Below are positions 45,692-56,400 of a DNA stretch of 64,000 bases, in pieces (within the stretch, counting starts at the first letter, position 1; each line of letters starts with the position of its first letter). The position numbers and the translations under genes are program-made. Source of the DNA: Chitinophagaceae bacterium (GTDB lineage: Bacteria > Bacteroidota > Bacteroidia > Chitinophagales > Chitinophagaceae). The notes beneath the pieces are model-generated. The model ran no database searches. It worked only from the letters and a program-made list of their open reading frames with translations, and had not been told where the DNA came from. The stretch spans positions 2,245 to 66,244 of the forward strand of contig JALHRP010000010.1 of NCBI GenBank assembly GCA_022841365.1, given 5' to 3'.

Positions 45692-46267
45692 TTATTTCAG
45701 CTGATAATAACAAAGGCGAAGCTCATACGTGCCGGACGGTTTGCTTTCAACCATGTTTAATGTTAAGGCAGGAATTGCATCAAACTGTTTCTTGTGACAC
45801 AGTAATACCGGTAGCCTCGTTAAACTGTTGTCTGTTTCTCTTGCATAGGGAAATACCGATTGACAAATTTTACGCAACTCTTTGTAGTATTTTTTTGTTT
45901 CCTCTTTTGCTATTCGTTCAGTTAATTTAATAATGACAACCACCTGGTCAATGGTATCATGAAACTGCCCCTGCTGCATGGAGAATGCAATTTTTGTAAC
46001 AGCAAGTGTTACTGATGAAGTAGCCGGGATTTTTTCTTTATAAGCCGATACATCAAGAACAACAAACTGATTGCCATAACCTGTATAGGTTGTATCCGGT
46101 TGAAATTTTTCTTTTTCAGTAATCAGATAGTCCAGCAAGAAATTTTGACTGCTGTCGAGTTGCAGGTTGGCGAATAAAAACCCTAACTTTTGCTGTAGTT
46201 TGCTTTCCTGTGAATAGGTGATCACAGAAAGCCATGTAGATAAGGCTATTAAAAAAGGTGTTTTCAT
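45692..46267 (-). CDS. Exported protein of unknown function
   Basis: 191 residues. Signal peptide MKTPFLIALSTWLSVITYSQ. The mature part begins with a helix (KLQQKLGFLFANLQLDSSQNFLLDYL, split) and continues in mixed strands, ending in YELRLCYYQLK. No known motif. It is last of a minus-strand run (ppa, TauE-like, this gene) with 10 nt after the TauE-like gene, so it is probably co-transcribed. Confidence 0.6.
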   Translation of the reverse strand: MKTPFLIALSTWLSVITYSQESKLQQKLGFLFANLQLDSSQNFLLDYLITEKEKFQPDTTYTGYGNQFVVLDVSAYKEKIPATSSVTLAVTKIAFSMQQGQFHDTIDQVVVIIKLTERIAKEETKKYYKELRKICQSVFPYARETDNSLTRLPVLLCHKKQFDAIPALTLNMVESKPSGTYELRLCYYQLK

Positions 46268-46277
46268 ATCATTTAAA

Positions 46278-46694
46278 TTATAGTAACCCTTTCACCCAAT
46301 TCACTACTGCCTTTTCCCAACCAATCATTTTAAATGCGGTATAAAATAAAAGAACAGCGAATATTTTTTTTACAGTGTCCTGTGGCAAACTTAAACTCCA
46401 TTTGCTGCCGAAGTAACTGCCTACTACAAATCCTGCTGCCAGCAGACCAACTACTTTAAAATCTACATGACCGGCTTTGTAATAATTCATCATGCCTAAA
46501 ATGGCAACCGGTAATACCAGCAAGCCAAGTGAAGTGCCTTGCGCAGAATGCTGACTGAAGCCTAAAAAGTAAACCAGTGCAGGCACAACAATTAGTCCTC
46601 CGCCAACACCAACCATACCGCCGAGTATACCTGCAGCAAGGCCAATGATCAAAACGGCGATGATCAGATTTGTATCCATTTTTTTTGTTTGCAT
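46278..46694 (-). CDS. Half-size TauE/SafE-family membrane protein
   Basis: 138 residues with four membrane helices. The first contains the family signature GILGGMVGVGGGLIVVPALVYFL (split, near 21-43), with QGTSLG after it. Most TauE/SafE transporters have two such halves (~250 residues); here only one is present, so the working unit would be a dimer or the gene is one half of a pair elsewhere. Candidate substrates are small anions such as sulfite; not shown. A second ATG at 46679 is possible. Confidence 0.83.
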   Translation of the reverse strand: MQTKKMDTNLIIAVLIIGLAAGILGGMVGVGGGLIVVPALVYFLGFSQHSAQGTSLGLLVLPVAILGMMNYYKAGHVDFKVVGLLAAGFVVGSYFGSKWSLSLPQDTVKKIFAVLLFYTAFKMIGWEKAVVNWVKGLL

Positions 46695-46735
46695 GATGTG
46701 TATACGAATGTAAAGAGGCCGGCTTTTGAAACCGG

Positions 46736-47278
46736 TTATTTATTGTACGTGTCTTTATAATAATTGATCGCCTCTTCAATTACTTTGTATGCTTCTGTCT
46801 TATTCTGAAAGTTGTCTATTTCAACTACTTTATTCTCCAATACTTTGTATTGCTCAAAGTATTGTTTCAGCTCACTGAAAAAGTGATTGGGCAGTTCATC
46901 AATATCTTTAATGTGGTGAACCATGGGGTCTTTGGTGGCAACAGCAATAATCTTATCATCACGCTCACCCTGATCAATCATTTGCATATTGCCGATGACT
47001 GTTGCTTCTACCAGACACAAAGGCTGAATAGACTGTGAGCAGATGACCAGAATATCCAGCGGATCACCATCCTGTCCTAATGTTTGCGGTATAAAGCCAT
47101 AGTTCACCGGATAAATGAACGAAGAGTAAATCACACGGTCTAAACGTAACAGCCCCGTTTCTTTATCAATTTCATATTTGCTGCGGCTGCCTTGTGAAAT
47201 TTCAATTAAACCATTAACACGTGCAGGCGCAGCGCTGCCATAATGTGCACCATGCCAGGGATGAAGAACTGTGATCAT
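46736..47278 (-). CDS. ppa: Inorganic pyrophosphatase
   Basis: 180 residues, normal for the soluble family I enzyme. It hydrolyses pyrophosphate to phosphate with Mg2+ and drives biosynthesis. Seen: EIDKETGLLRLDRVIYSSFIYPVNYGFIP (split, ~36-64) and the signature DGDPLDILV (~70-78) with the three metal-binding Asp residues. Cytoplasmic. Followed closely by the TauE-like gene. Confidence 0.95.
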   Translation of the reverse strand: MITVLHPWHGAHYGSAAPARVNGLIEISQGSRSKYEIDKETGLLRLDRVIYSSFIYPVNYGFIPQTLGQDGDPLDILVICSQSIQPLCLVEATVIGNMQMIDQGERDDKIIAVATKDPMVHHIKDIDELPNHFFSELKQYFEQYKVLENKVVEIDNFQNKTEAYKVIEEAINYYKDTYNK

Positions 47279-47335
47279 AAACTGGTAAAAATTAGGTAGC
47301 CGAAGTTAGTAAGTTTTCAGAGAGTGCATAAAAGA

Positions 47336-47363
47336 AAATACAACGGCTATCCGTTGTATTTTT
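47336..47363 (-). terminator. Terminator hairpin after the 762-residue protein gene
   Basis: A 12-bp perfect stem (AAAATACAACGG / CCGTTGTATTTT) with a 4-nt loop in the gap between ppa and 47442. It closes the operon that comes from the right. Confidence 0.75.
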
Positions 47364-47441
47364 CTCTTCAAATAAAGAAGTCAAACTTTATAAAGTATTT
47401 TAGTTTGTTTCTTTAAAATCATTTCATCTTGCAGATTGTTT

Positions 47442-49730
47442 TTATTTTATAACCATTGCTGTTGATTTCATCCGCATAGATGTGCTGCCGCCAATTGCTC
47501 CTACAACCGAAACAAAACCTCTGAAACTGATGGTGTGGTTACCGGGTGTAAGGTTTAAAAGAATGGGACCCAATGCCCGCTCATCACTGAATCGTGTTGC
47601 CGAAGTTACCGGATGTAACGGGCTTACATGTGCCTGTACATTATCAACAAGAATTTCAAAATCCCAAACGGGAAAACATTGTCCAACATTACAGTTGTTG
47701 TAAATAAATATATCCGAAAAAACCAATACTTTGGTTGGTTCTGTAATTACCAGATCAATATTAGAAGTTGCCGGAAAAGGTGCAGAATTATTATTGGTTG
47801 TAAAAGTGGCGGTTTCACCTTCTCTGTAATACACCGGTAATACCTGTGAAATATTTGCCCAGGTGGCCGCTGCATTTCCATTACTCATCAGTACCTGTCC
47901 GGCAGCACCTGTATTTCCATTCACTGCCATTGCTCCGTTTGGTTTAAATGCAAAGCGTTCATTAAATGTTCCTCCAGCATCATAACCTATCGCAACATCT
48001 GCATTGGGGTTATCGCTGTAAATCTGTAACCTGTTTCCTGCAACGCCAAAGCCAACATCACCCGTTGTGCCTGGGTAAAGTGTAATTTTCTTTCCAAGCG
48101 CAGGTGCAAATCCAAGCGGCGCATTAGGTGCACTTGTACCTATACCTACACGACTGTTGATTGCATCGTACACAAATCCCCATCCACCATTTACTGAGCC
48201 GCCAAAAAATCCAACGTTCTGATTGTTTTGTGTACCCATGAAACTAAGCAGTGCACTGTTATCTGCTTTATAAAGCCAAACTCCGCCTGTTTGTGAAGCG
48301 TTCACCGGGTTCGATCCGTTTTTTAAATGAAGTCTTCCATTTACAATCATTCCTTCTGTTCCGCTATTTATAATCCGTACACGTTCTGTAAAGCTATTGC
48401 TGCTGCCATAGCCAAATGCAATGTTTGAATTAGAAGCATCGGTATACAGTTGTAATAAGGCAGACTGTATACCTAATCCGTAATGGGCCGCATTACCATC
48501 ACCATACAACACTATTTTTTTTCCTGTTACTGATGCAAAACTTAAAGGAGCGGTAGGTGCGTTTGTGCCAATACCAACAAAACCTGTATTGATATTGTAA
48601 ATATTGGTGCCGCTTGCTGTCCAGTAATTTGATTGTGCTGATGGTGTTTGCCAGCTTGCAACTCCGTTTGCATCACTGGTTAAAACTTTATTGACTCCTT
48701 GTGTACCATCTGCCACTTTTATTTTTCCGGTGATGGTTAATTTTTCAGTTGGGTTGTTATCACCTATTCCAATATATCCGTTTTCAAGAATGGTAAAACG
48801 ACCACCCGGAACCCCCGGTTGATCTACCCCCACTGACCCAAACCCACCAATGCTTAATGAATAACCACCACTTGACTGTGAAACGGGCCCCTCAATTCTA
48901 AAACCATCATTGCTATTCCCTACATGCAGTTTAAATGCCGGGTTTGTAATGCCAATGCCCACATTTCCTGTATTGCTGTTTGAAATATGACTGCCGCTGA
49001 TTGTCCATGGACTTGTAACCGCTGCTGCAGCAGCAGGAGCCCAGCTTGTTCCGTTCCATGTAAGTACATGGCCATTTAAAGGCACAGTTGAACTGACTGC
49101 ATTGCCCTGCAGTTTACTTACTACCGGTGAAGGGTAGCTGCCACTTAAATCTCCTGATGCAACTCCGTTTGGCGGAAGTGATATTGGAATAACACCTGCT
49201 GCAATTTTTGCAGAGGTAACAGCACCGTTTTGAATTTTGTTTGTTGAAATAGTATTGTCTGCAATAGAAGGGTTGGGGAAAGTACCTGTTAAATGCCCGC
49301 CTGCATTACCATTTGGAGATGCACTGCCTGCAGCAGTTGCATACAATGCAGTAGGTACAGTAACCATTTCTGTAGTACCCATATCTGTAAAGATGTTTCC
49401 GTTAGCAGGATCTACTTCTACCTGTAAAAATTTTGCGCCGCTTGCCCATGTAACTGTTGCAATACTGCCTGTAATGTTTGTAGCGCCGGGGCTTCCCATT
49501 GCAATGGTAAAACTTCCAAAGGCACTGGTAGTTACACTTCTTGTTTCACTGTATTGAACAGTACCCGTGGGTATTGCATCACGAACAGATAAACGCACTT
49601 TAATGGCCTGATTCGCCAAAACTGTTCCGCTGTTATTTCTGGCTACGCCCTGGAAATTGAGTTGTTGTGCGTGTATGCTCCCAACTACAGAAATCAAAAG
49701 GAGTATTAAAAAAAAGATATATTTTTTCAT
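47442..49730 (-). CDS. Large exported repeat protein (tail-fibre/adhesin-like)
   Basis: 762 residues. Signal peptide MKKYIFFLILLLISVVGSIHAQ. An N-terminal domain (QLNFQGVARNNSGTVLANQAIKVRLSV, split) resembles the head found in many Bacteroidota tail-fibre-like proteins, followed by repeats with the core NVGIGITNPAFKL, YIGIGDNNPTEKL, FVGIGTNAPTAPL and RVGIGTSAPNAPL. No intramolecular chaperone follows and no T9SS tail was seen; the last ~120 residues form an unrecognised beta domain. Probably a surface adhesin. It starts 10 nt after the preceding gene. Confidence 0.75.
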   Translation of the reverse strand: MKKYIFFLILLLISVVGSIHAQQLNFQGVARNNSGTVLANQAIKVRLSVRDAIPTGTVQYSETRSVTTSAFGSFTIAMGSPGATNITGSIATVTWASGAKFLQVEVDPANGNIFTDMGTTEMVTVPTALYATAAGSASPNGNAGGHLTGTFPNPSIADNTISTNKIQNGAVTSAKIAAGVIPISLPPNGVASGDLSGSYPSPVVSKLQGNAVSSTVPLNGHVLTWNGTSWAPAAAAAVTSPWTISGSHISNSNTGNVGIGITNPAFKLHVGNSNDGFRIEGPVSQSSGGYSLSIGGFGSVGVDQPGVPGGRFTILENGYIGIGDNNPTEKLTITGKIKVADGTQGVNKVLTSDANGVASWQTPSAQSNYWTASGTNIYNINTGFVGIGTNAPTAPLSFASVTGKKIVLYGDGNAAHYGLGIQSALLQLYTDASNSNIAFGYGSSNSFTERVRIINSGTEGMIVNGRLHLKNGSNPVNASQTGGVWLYKADNSALLSFMGTQNNQNVGFFGGSVNGGWGFVYDAINSRVGIGTSAPNAPLGFAPALGKKITLYPGTTGDVGFGVAGNRLQIYSDNPNADVAIGYDAGGTFNERFAFKPNGAMAVNGNTGAAGQVLMSNGNAAATWANISQVLPVYYREGETATFTTNNNSAPFPATSNIDLVITEPTKVLVFSDIFIYNNCNVGQCFPVWDFEILVDNVQAHVSPLHPVTSATRFSDERALGPILLNLTPGNHTISFRGFVSVVGAIGGSTSMRMKSTAMVIK

Positions 49731-49740
49731 GTGTTGATAT

Positions 49741-50253
49741 TTAATGCTGGATGGTTATTTTGTATGATCCTTGTTGTCTTACACCGTTAACCGGTATAAA
49801 CACTACATGCACTGTGTAAGCACCTGCAGCTAACTGATCTGTTCTGTATGTTTGGTTAAACCTGCTGCCGGTATATACATGAGTGAACGCTGCTGTAAGC
49901 ATACCGTTTGCCTGATAGATTTGTACAAATACTTTACCCGGTTTGTTGAATTTAAAAACTGCATTCAAAAAATCATTTGAAGGTACAGGAAACAAAGAAA
50001 TTTCTGAAGCAGAGATAGACACATACGGAATACCTGTTGGAGTTGGAGTTACTCCCTGTAAAATGCCTGTAGTAAAAATAAAAGAGCCGTTGCTGAAGGA
50101 ACGGATGCTCACCTGTTCACCTGCACTCCACTCTAACTGCACAGCTCCTGCAGTTGATGTATGTCCGGTGTTATTAAGAGTTGATACAATACTGATTTGC
50201 GTTTTTGCAACGCTGCACAGTAAAACACAACCAATCAATAAAATACTTTTCAT
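49741..50253 (-). CDS. Exported protein with a C-terminal T9SS sorting-like domain
   Basis: 170 residues. Signal peptide to about residue 18. The last ~80 residues match the type A sorting domain pattern: SLFPVPSNDFLNAVFKF, VFVQIYQANGMLTAAF, LAAGAYTVHVVF, SYKITIQH. The preceding segment (SAGEQVSIRSFSNGSFIFTTGILQG, split) is common in small Bacteroidota surface proteins. It is the first gene of the unit that continues into the 762-residue protein; the shared promoter module is at 50340-50387. Confidence 0.75.
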   Translation of the reverse strand: MKSILLIGCVLLCSVAKTQISIVSTLNNTGHTSTAGAVQLEWSAGEQVSIRSFSNGSFIFTTGILQGVTPTPTGIPYVSISASEISLFPVPSNDFLNAVFKFNKPGKVFVQIYQANGMLTAAFTHVYTGSRFNQTYRTDQLAAGAYTVHVVFIPVNGVRQQGSYKITIQH

Positions 50254-50339
50254 GCTGTAAAATCTTAATCGTTATAGGATGATTAATAATAGGATATCTC
50301 TTGTTCTGCTTTTAATGCGATAGTGGATAGTAGGTACTG

Positions 50340-50387
50340 TAAATATAAAAGGGATGAAAACCAGTTTATATCCCCAAAAAGTGGGAG
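50340..50387 (-). promoter_or_regulatory. Shared promoter module 1 (dyad + spacer + -7-like box)
   Basis: On the minus strand: the dyad-containing CTCCCACTTTTTGGGGAT (50387-50370), 22 nt, then TATATTTA (50347-50340). 87 nt upstream of the 50253 start codon. It shares the spacing and the dyad of the modules at 58143 and 62855. Confidence 0.6.
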
Positions 50388-50426
50388 TTTTTGAAAAGAT
50401 GAATGAGTAAGTGATAGGAGAAATAA

Positions 50427-50461
50427 AAAAAACGGTGATGCAATTTGCATCACCGTTTTTT
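50427..50461 (-). terminator. Strong rho-independent terminator
   Basis: A 15-bp perfect stem (core CGGTGATGC / GCATCACCG) with a 5-nt loop and A/T runs, just after the stop of the giant protein gene. It separates that operon from the next one. Confidence 0.9.
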
Positions 50462-50473
50462 ATAATTGTTTAT

Positions 50474-53400
50474 TTATTCACTGGTCTTAACCAACCGGAA
50501 ACTGACCACTCCCTGCGGAGATTGTAAGTGGAGTGTGTACACTCCTGCTGCGAGTTGATGGAGTGAAAGACTGTATTGTCTTGTTCCTTCACCAATCAAT
50601 TCCTGCTTTACCAATTGGCCATTGCTGTTGAACAACCGTGCTGTTGTTTTCTGTGCAGGCTTGTTAAAGAGCAGTACAGCTTTGTCTGTTACAGGATTCT
50701 GCAGCAGTACAACAGATGCCACTGTGTTCCTGTTGATCTGCACCGTTTGGCTGTATTCAAACTTTCCATCAAGATCTACCTGTTTAATCCGGTAGAAGAG
50801 AATGTTACCTGATGGTGAGCGATGAGTAAAGCTGTATCGCTGCACACCACTTGTGTTATTAGCTCTAACTGCATCCGCTTTCTCAAACCTTATACCATCT
50901 TTGCTCCATTCAACATCAAAATGCGATGTGTTGATTTCATTATCTGTTGTCCAGTTAAGAATCACATCGTTTTGAACAGGAGCAGCGGTGAATGATAAGA
51001 AACGAAGCGGTAACCCTGCACTGTTGCTGGTAACACTAAATGGAGAAAAATTTGTATACCCTGAATGCAACCTGCTGTATCGGCCAATGCTATCCTGCAA
51101 TGCAGCACCTGCAGTTCCCAACTCCCATGAACCGGTGAAATGTGCAACTCTGCTTATGCCTCTGCCAAATGCACTTTGTTCATCTGCCACAAACCAGAAG
51201 AGTTCAACTGTTGCATTGCTGCCACCGGGCACATCTTCATCAATAAACCAGGTGCGGTTTACATAACCCGATGTAATGTTGTTGCCGGATGTTCCGTTTT
51301 GAAGAACATATGGTACCACACGCATAGAAAAATGATCTGCTGTACCTGCATTGTTAATTCGTGCAAAGTTCGATTGGTATAAAGATGGACCAACAGGGAA
51401 AATATTTTCCGGATTGCTGTTTACGATCTTTAACCTGCCTGTGCCATTTGTAATAATGAAATGGGCAGTATCAAAATTCACAATGGTTCCGTTGACTGTT
51501 AAGTCATAATCACCCAGCATAATCTTTCCGCCAATCCATCCCGGCAGTTGTTGCGGTGCACCTGCTTTCATATCCAGATTGGTTACACTCAGGCTTGCTT
51601 TCATTTTCGCTACAATACTAAATGGTAACGTATCTGAGTTATTGAGCAGGTTCGATTCAAGCGGTGAACAGTTTACAATTTCTGCAACCACCGTACCTGA
51701 ATCAACAGCAAAGAACATTCTTTTCGAAATAGTTGTATTTGCATTTGACACAAGTGTAAACTGCACACTGTCTATTGCTGTAAGCGTACCCATTGCATCA
51801 AATATTTTCAATCGTGCCCATGCAGTTCCTGTATTAGATCCTGCATTTCTTATTTGATAAGATACGGTCACACTGTCGCCTGCATTAAACCCGCTGGGGT
51901 TAAAGCCAATCGGCTGCAATGCATTCCTTGTCATATCAGGAGCATCACCAACAATAATGATTCGTGTAGCCGCATTGTTGTTCTCATCTTCTTCTGCAAT
52001 CAATCCATCTTCATCAACTGTAATCTTTACCACTTTTACGCCAGGTATGGTTGATGAATAAGGAACTGTTGCCGCAATGGTTGTATCCTGCCCAATCTGT
52101 AAAGTATTGAACGGTACATCAGCACCCAGCTTAATATTGTCTACATAGAAACGCATATTACTTGCAGGTGCTATTTTATTACCGATGTTTTTAACCGTAC
52201 CAACAATGGTAATGCTTTGTCCTGCATTAGGGTTTAAGCTGCTGGGCGAAATAAATTGCGACAGTACCACATAATCTTCCTTACTGTCAGTAACCACTAC
52301 ATTGAAATCGCCTGTGTTATTTGTTTCATCAATTTCGCATGCAACATTGGCTGTATCTGAGATTACTGTAACAACTGCAGGTCCAACGGTTGTAAAGGTA
52401 TAGTTGAACGATGCCACTGCAGGGAAATCCATGCCTGCTTTAATAACCGGAATCAATGCATCTCCTATTTTATTTCCGTTGTACATAAACTTCACCGTTA
52501 CATTTCTAAGATCTCTGCTTCCGGTATTGCGTATGTAAGCGTTGTATTGTTTTGCTGTATTAACCCGTATTCTTACAGGGTTTGATGCAGAACCAAACTC
52601 AACAGGTAATAAAAGCGGCTGCACATCTGTACCAAATTTAAATACTTCGGTATTGTTGCTTTCGTTGCTTTCACTGATGGCAGCTCCATCATCGGCCACT
52701 ACTGTAATATCCATTGCACAATCGGTATCTGCGGTTAATACATTCAATACATTGGATGTAACAATTGTTTCTCCTTTTTCTCCAATACCTGCAACTGCAA
52801 TGCTGCTGCCGATTGGCAATCCATTGGCCAAAAATGAAACAGTGAATGGTCCTGTTGCTGTACCCGAATTCTTAATGACTGCTTTAAATGTTACAGCACC
52901 TCCTGCAGCAACATTCGATGCAGATACTGTTATTTTTCCAACAGTTAAATCCGGTTGCGGTACTGTAATGGTTGTTTCAAATAGATTGTTCAACTCGTTG
53001 GTTTCTGTAACCAATCCGGTTGTATCTGTAACAATTCTTATAACATGCGTACCGATGGATAATGTTGGCAATGAAACATTGATGCTTGTTGAATTCTGCG
53101 GTCCGAGTGAACTTACAGTTGTTTCATACAGCAACACAGGAGCTCCCGGATTTGTAACATCTACCATACGTACCACATGCGATCCTGCTGTGCCGCACTT
53201 TAAGTTACGGTCGTTAAAGCTAAATGATCTGTATGCCGTTTGTCTGAAATTATCAATCGTTAAATCAGGCAGGTTAGCTTCTCCAACAACTGTTGTGCCC
53301 GCAGTTGCCGTCATGTTTGTAAACACACCTTTATACAATGAAGATGGTATCTGGAAAAACTCATTGTACTGATACGTTGCAATTGCTGTGATGTTATTTG

Positions 53401-56400
53401 GCCCTGCAGAAGTGATCGGAACAGTAACAGGGAATACTTTCACATCACCCGGGAATGTACCGGCACTTCCAAAATCAGGAATATCATCTGTATAATAAGT
53501 CTGTATCAACACGCCGTTATTAAAGATCTTCACGGTGTCTTTCCAGATACGATCCCATGAACTCCAGAAGTTTGAAATGTTTCTTCCTCTGTAAGTAATG
53601 GTAATTTGAGTGGATACTGTATTGCCTACAATTAAATTACATGGCTGTGTTGAACTGGTAATGGCAATTGCTGCTCCGCCGTTAACAGGTGGTGCACCAC
53701 AGGCATTCGGTGCAGGGCAATTTACACTTACCGCACCTGTAAAGGTATTGCTGGTAAAGGTGAAGTCAGTTACACTAACGGTATACGTGATTGTATTACC
53801 ACATGGCGGATTTTCAACTGCCAGGTAATAATTTCCACTTGCATCTGTTGTAGTTTTTAAGATAGCAGTGCCTGTGTTAATCGTTACTTCTGCACCCGCA
53901 ACGGATGTAGGAATTGCTGTGCCATAGTATTGTGCATTGCCGCTAAAGATTAAGCGGAGTGCAGGACAGGTTTGAACAGTAGCTGTTCCTGTTACTGTTA
54001 TACCTCCGGGTAATACTGGTGTGCCAACAATAATCGGACGAATGGCGTAGTTGTTCAGCACATTGCTTTCGTTCAGTGTTTTGTTTGGATCAATCCAAAC
54101 TTTTATTGGATAAAAACCATCAGCAGCAAACGACAGTGTTCTTGTTACAGTTGCTGTGCTGTATGGATTTACAACTGCTACTGTAGTGCTGCCAATTAAG
54201 ATTGTATCTCTGTAGAAATACACCGGCACATTGGCTGCAGTAAACGCACTGTTGTTATGAATATTGGCTGTTACAGTAAACGATTCACCCGGCAACGGAT
54301 TGTTTTTGCTGAAGCTGATGTCATTTGCAAACAATCTCAGATCAAGTGTCTGGAATGTTACTATAGGTCCGCTGTAATAAGCTGTATTGCTTGTAACTGC
54401 TGCATTACCGAGTACGTCCTGAGCAAAGAAACGATAGCCCATGGTATTGCTGTAGCTGTTATAGTTTACGGTATAACTGTAAACCACACCTGTTACATAA
54501 TCTGTACTGCTTCCTTCTTTTGTCATTGCAAATATGCCTTCACCACCATCATCAAAATCCTGATCACCGGTAAGATCAATACCTATTTGCGGCTGTCCGT
54601 TTGCAGGAGCTCTGTTATCGGCCGATCTGTACACAATTTTATACGTATACGTGCCGGTTTGTCCTGCTGCAGGATTTACACCTCTCACTCCATCATAAGG
54701 AGCGTTTGTAACAAATGATAATACAGGTGGCGTTGCAGGAGTAAAACCGTTACCACTGAGTGATGTTGTAACAGAATCAGGCCCACCAGCAGTTGCTTTA
54801 ATTTTTAATACAGCATTATATGCAGTAACTGCTGTTGGATTAAATGCAACGGGTAAATTAATGGAACCGTTAACCGGTACTACCGTGCCTGCTGTAAACG
54901 TTGGTACAAACGCAGGATGACTGCTGCTTGCTTCGTTTAGTGTGATGGCTGCATTACCGGTGTTACGAATGGTAAAGTTGAAGTTGGATGATGTTCCTGT
55001 TTGTACATTACCATAATTATAACCTGCAGCAGGTTCCAGTACCCATGAACTGATCACTGCAATACCTGTACCTTTTACAGGAATAGAATATGCACCTGCA
55101 GATGTTTGCAGCGATATAACATCCTGGTACAATACAGCAGCTGTTGGTGTAAAGCTGATGCGGATGGTATCAGTTAAGCCCGGGTTAATGGTTCTTGTTG
55201 TTGTAAAGTTGGTTGTAAACGGAGCTGCAACTGTTACAGCAGTAACTGTTTGCGCAGTGCTGCTATTATTTCGAATTACAAGACTACGTGTATCTGTTGT
55301 ATTGATAACTGTAACCGGGAATACAATACTATCAGGCAAAATGCTGATAGTGCCAATGTTAAACGTACGCACATTACTGATGCTCCAATTGCCTTCTGCA
55401 TTGTATGAGCGTACAACTAACTGATGTACTCCAACGGGCAAACCGTTTGTATTCACTGCAACAGAAATATTGCTGATGTCAACACCGGGTGTAACGGTTA
55501 TGGGGACAGCATTGCCAATACCCGGATCGGTATCAACAAAATACTCTGCACGTAAAATGTTTTGCGGTGCTGCCGGTACTGTTGGATAAACCGGATCACC
55601 AACTAAATCTACAATCACTGTACGATAATTGGAAATGCTCCAGTGACCTTCATTATTTTTTGTGCGGACAAACAACTGATTGGTTGAGCCGGCAGATAAA
55701 CCGGATGTGTTGATTGATGCTGCGATGTTTGCAATATCTACTCCGGGAGCAATGGTTATAGGAGTTCCGTTACCAATACCGGGATCGGTATTTAAAAAGT
55801 ATTCGGCCTGCAGAATGTTTTGCGGTGCCGCAGGCGATGCAGGATAAAGAGGATCACTCACTATGTCAACAATAAAGGAACGGTAGTTTGAAATACTCCA
55901 GTGCCCTTCATTATTTTTTGTGCGGATAAATACTTGGTTGGTTGTGCCTGCTGTTAATGCAGAAGTATTTATAGCTGCAACAGTGTTTGCAATATCTACA
56001 CCCGGCGTAATGCTGATGGGCGTGCCATTGCCAACACCGGGATCTGTATTAATAAAATATTCAGCTTGAATAATATTTTGAGGAGCTGCCGGTACTGTTG
56101 GATAAACCGGATCACTCACAATATCCACAACAAATATTCTGTAGTTTGAAATGCTCCAATGACCTTCATTGTTTTTTGTGCGGATAAACAGCTGGTTGGT
56201 TGTGCCTGCTGTTAATGCAGATGTGTTAATTGCTGCAACGTAGTTGGCAATATCAACACCGGGAGTAATGGTAATAGGTGTTCCGTTACCAATGCCCGGG
56301 TCTGTATTAATAAAATATTCTGCCTGAATAATATTTTGAGGAGTTGCAGGAACTGCAGGGTATGCAGGATCAAAATCAACTGCAAACAGTCCATAGTTGA

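Noticed and set aside
52542-53372. Open frame of 276 codons on the plus strand inside the giant protein gene
   Set aside because: A shadow of the real gene: it has no domain, no signal and no promoter, and lies wholly opposite a clearly coding frame.
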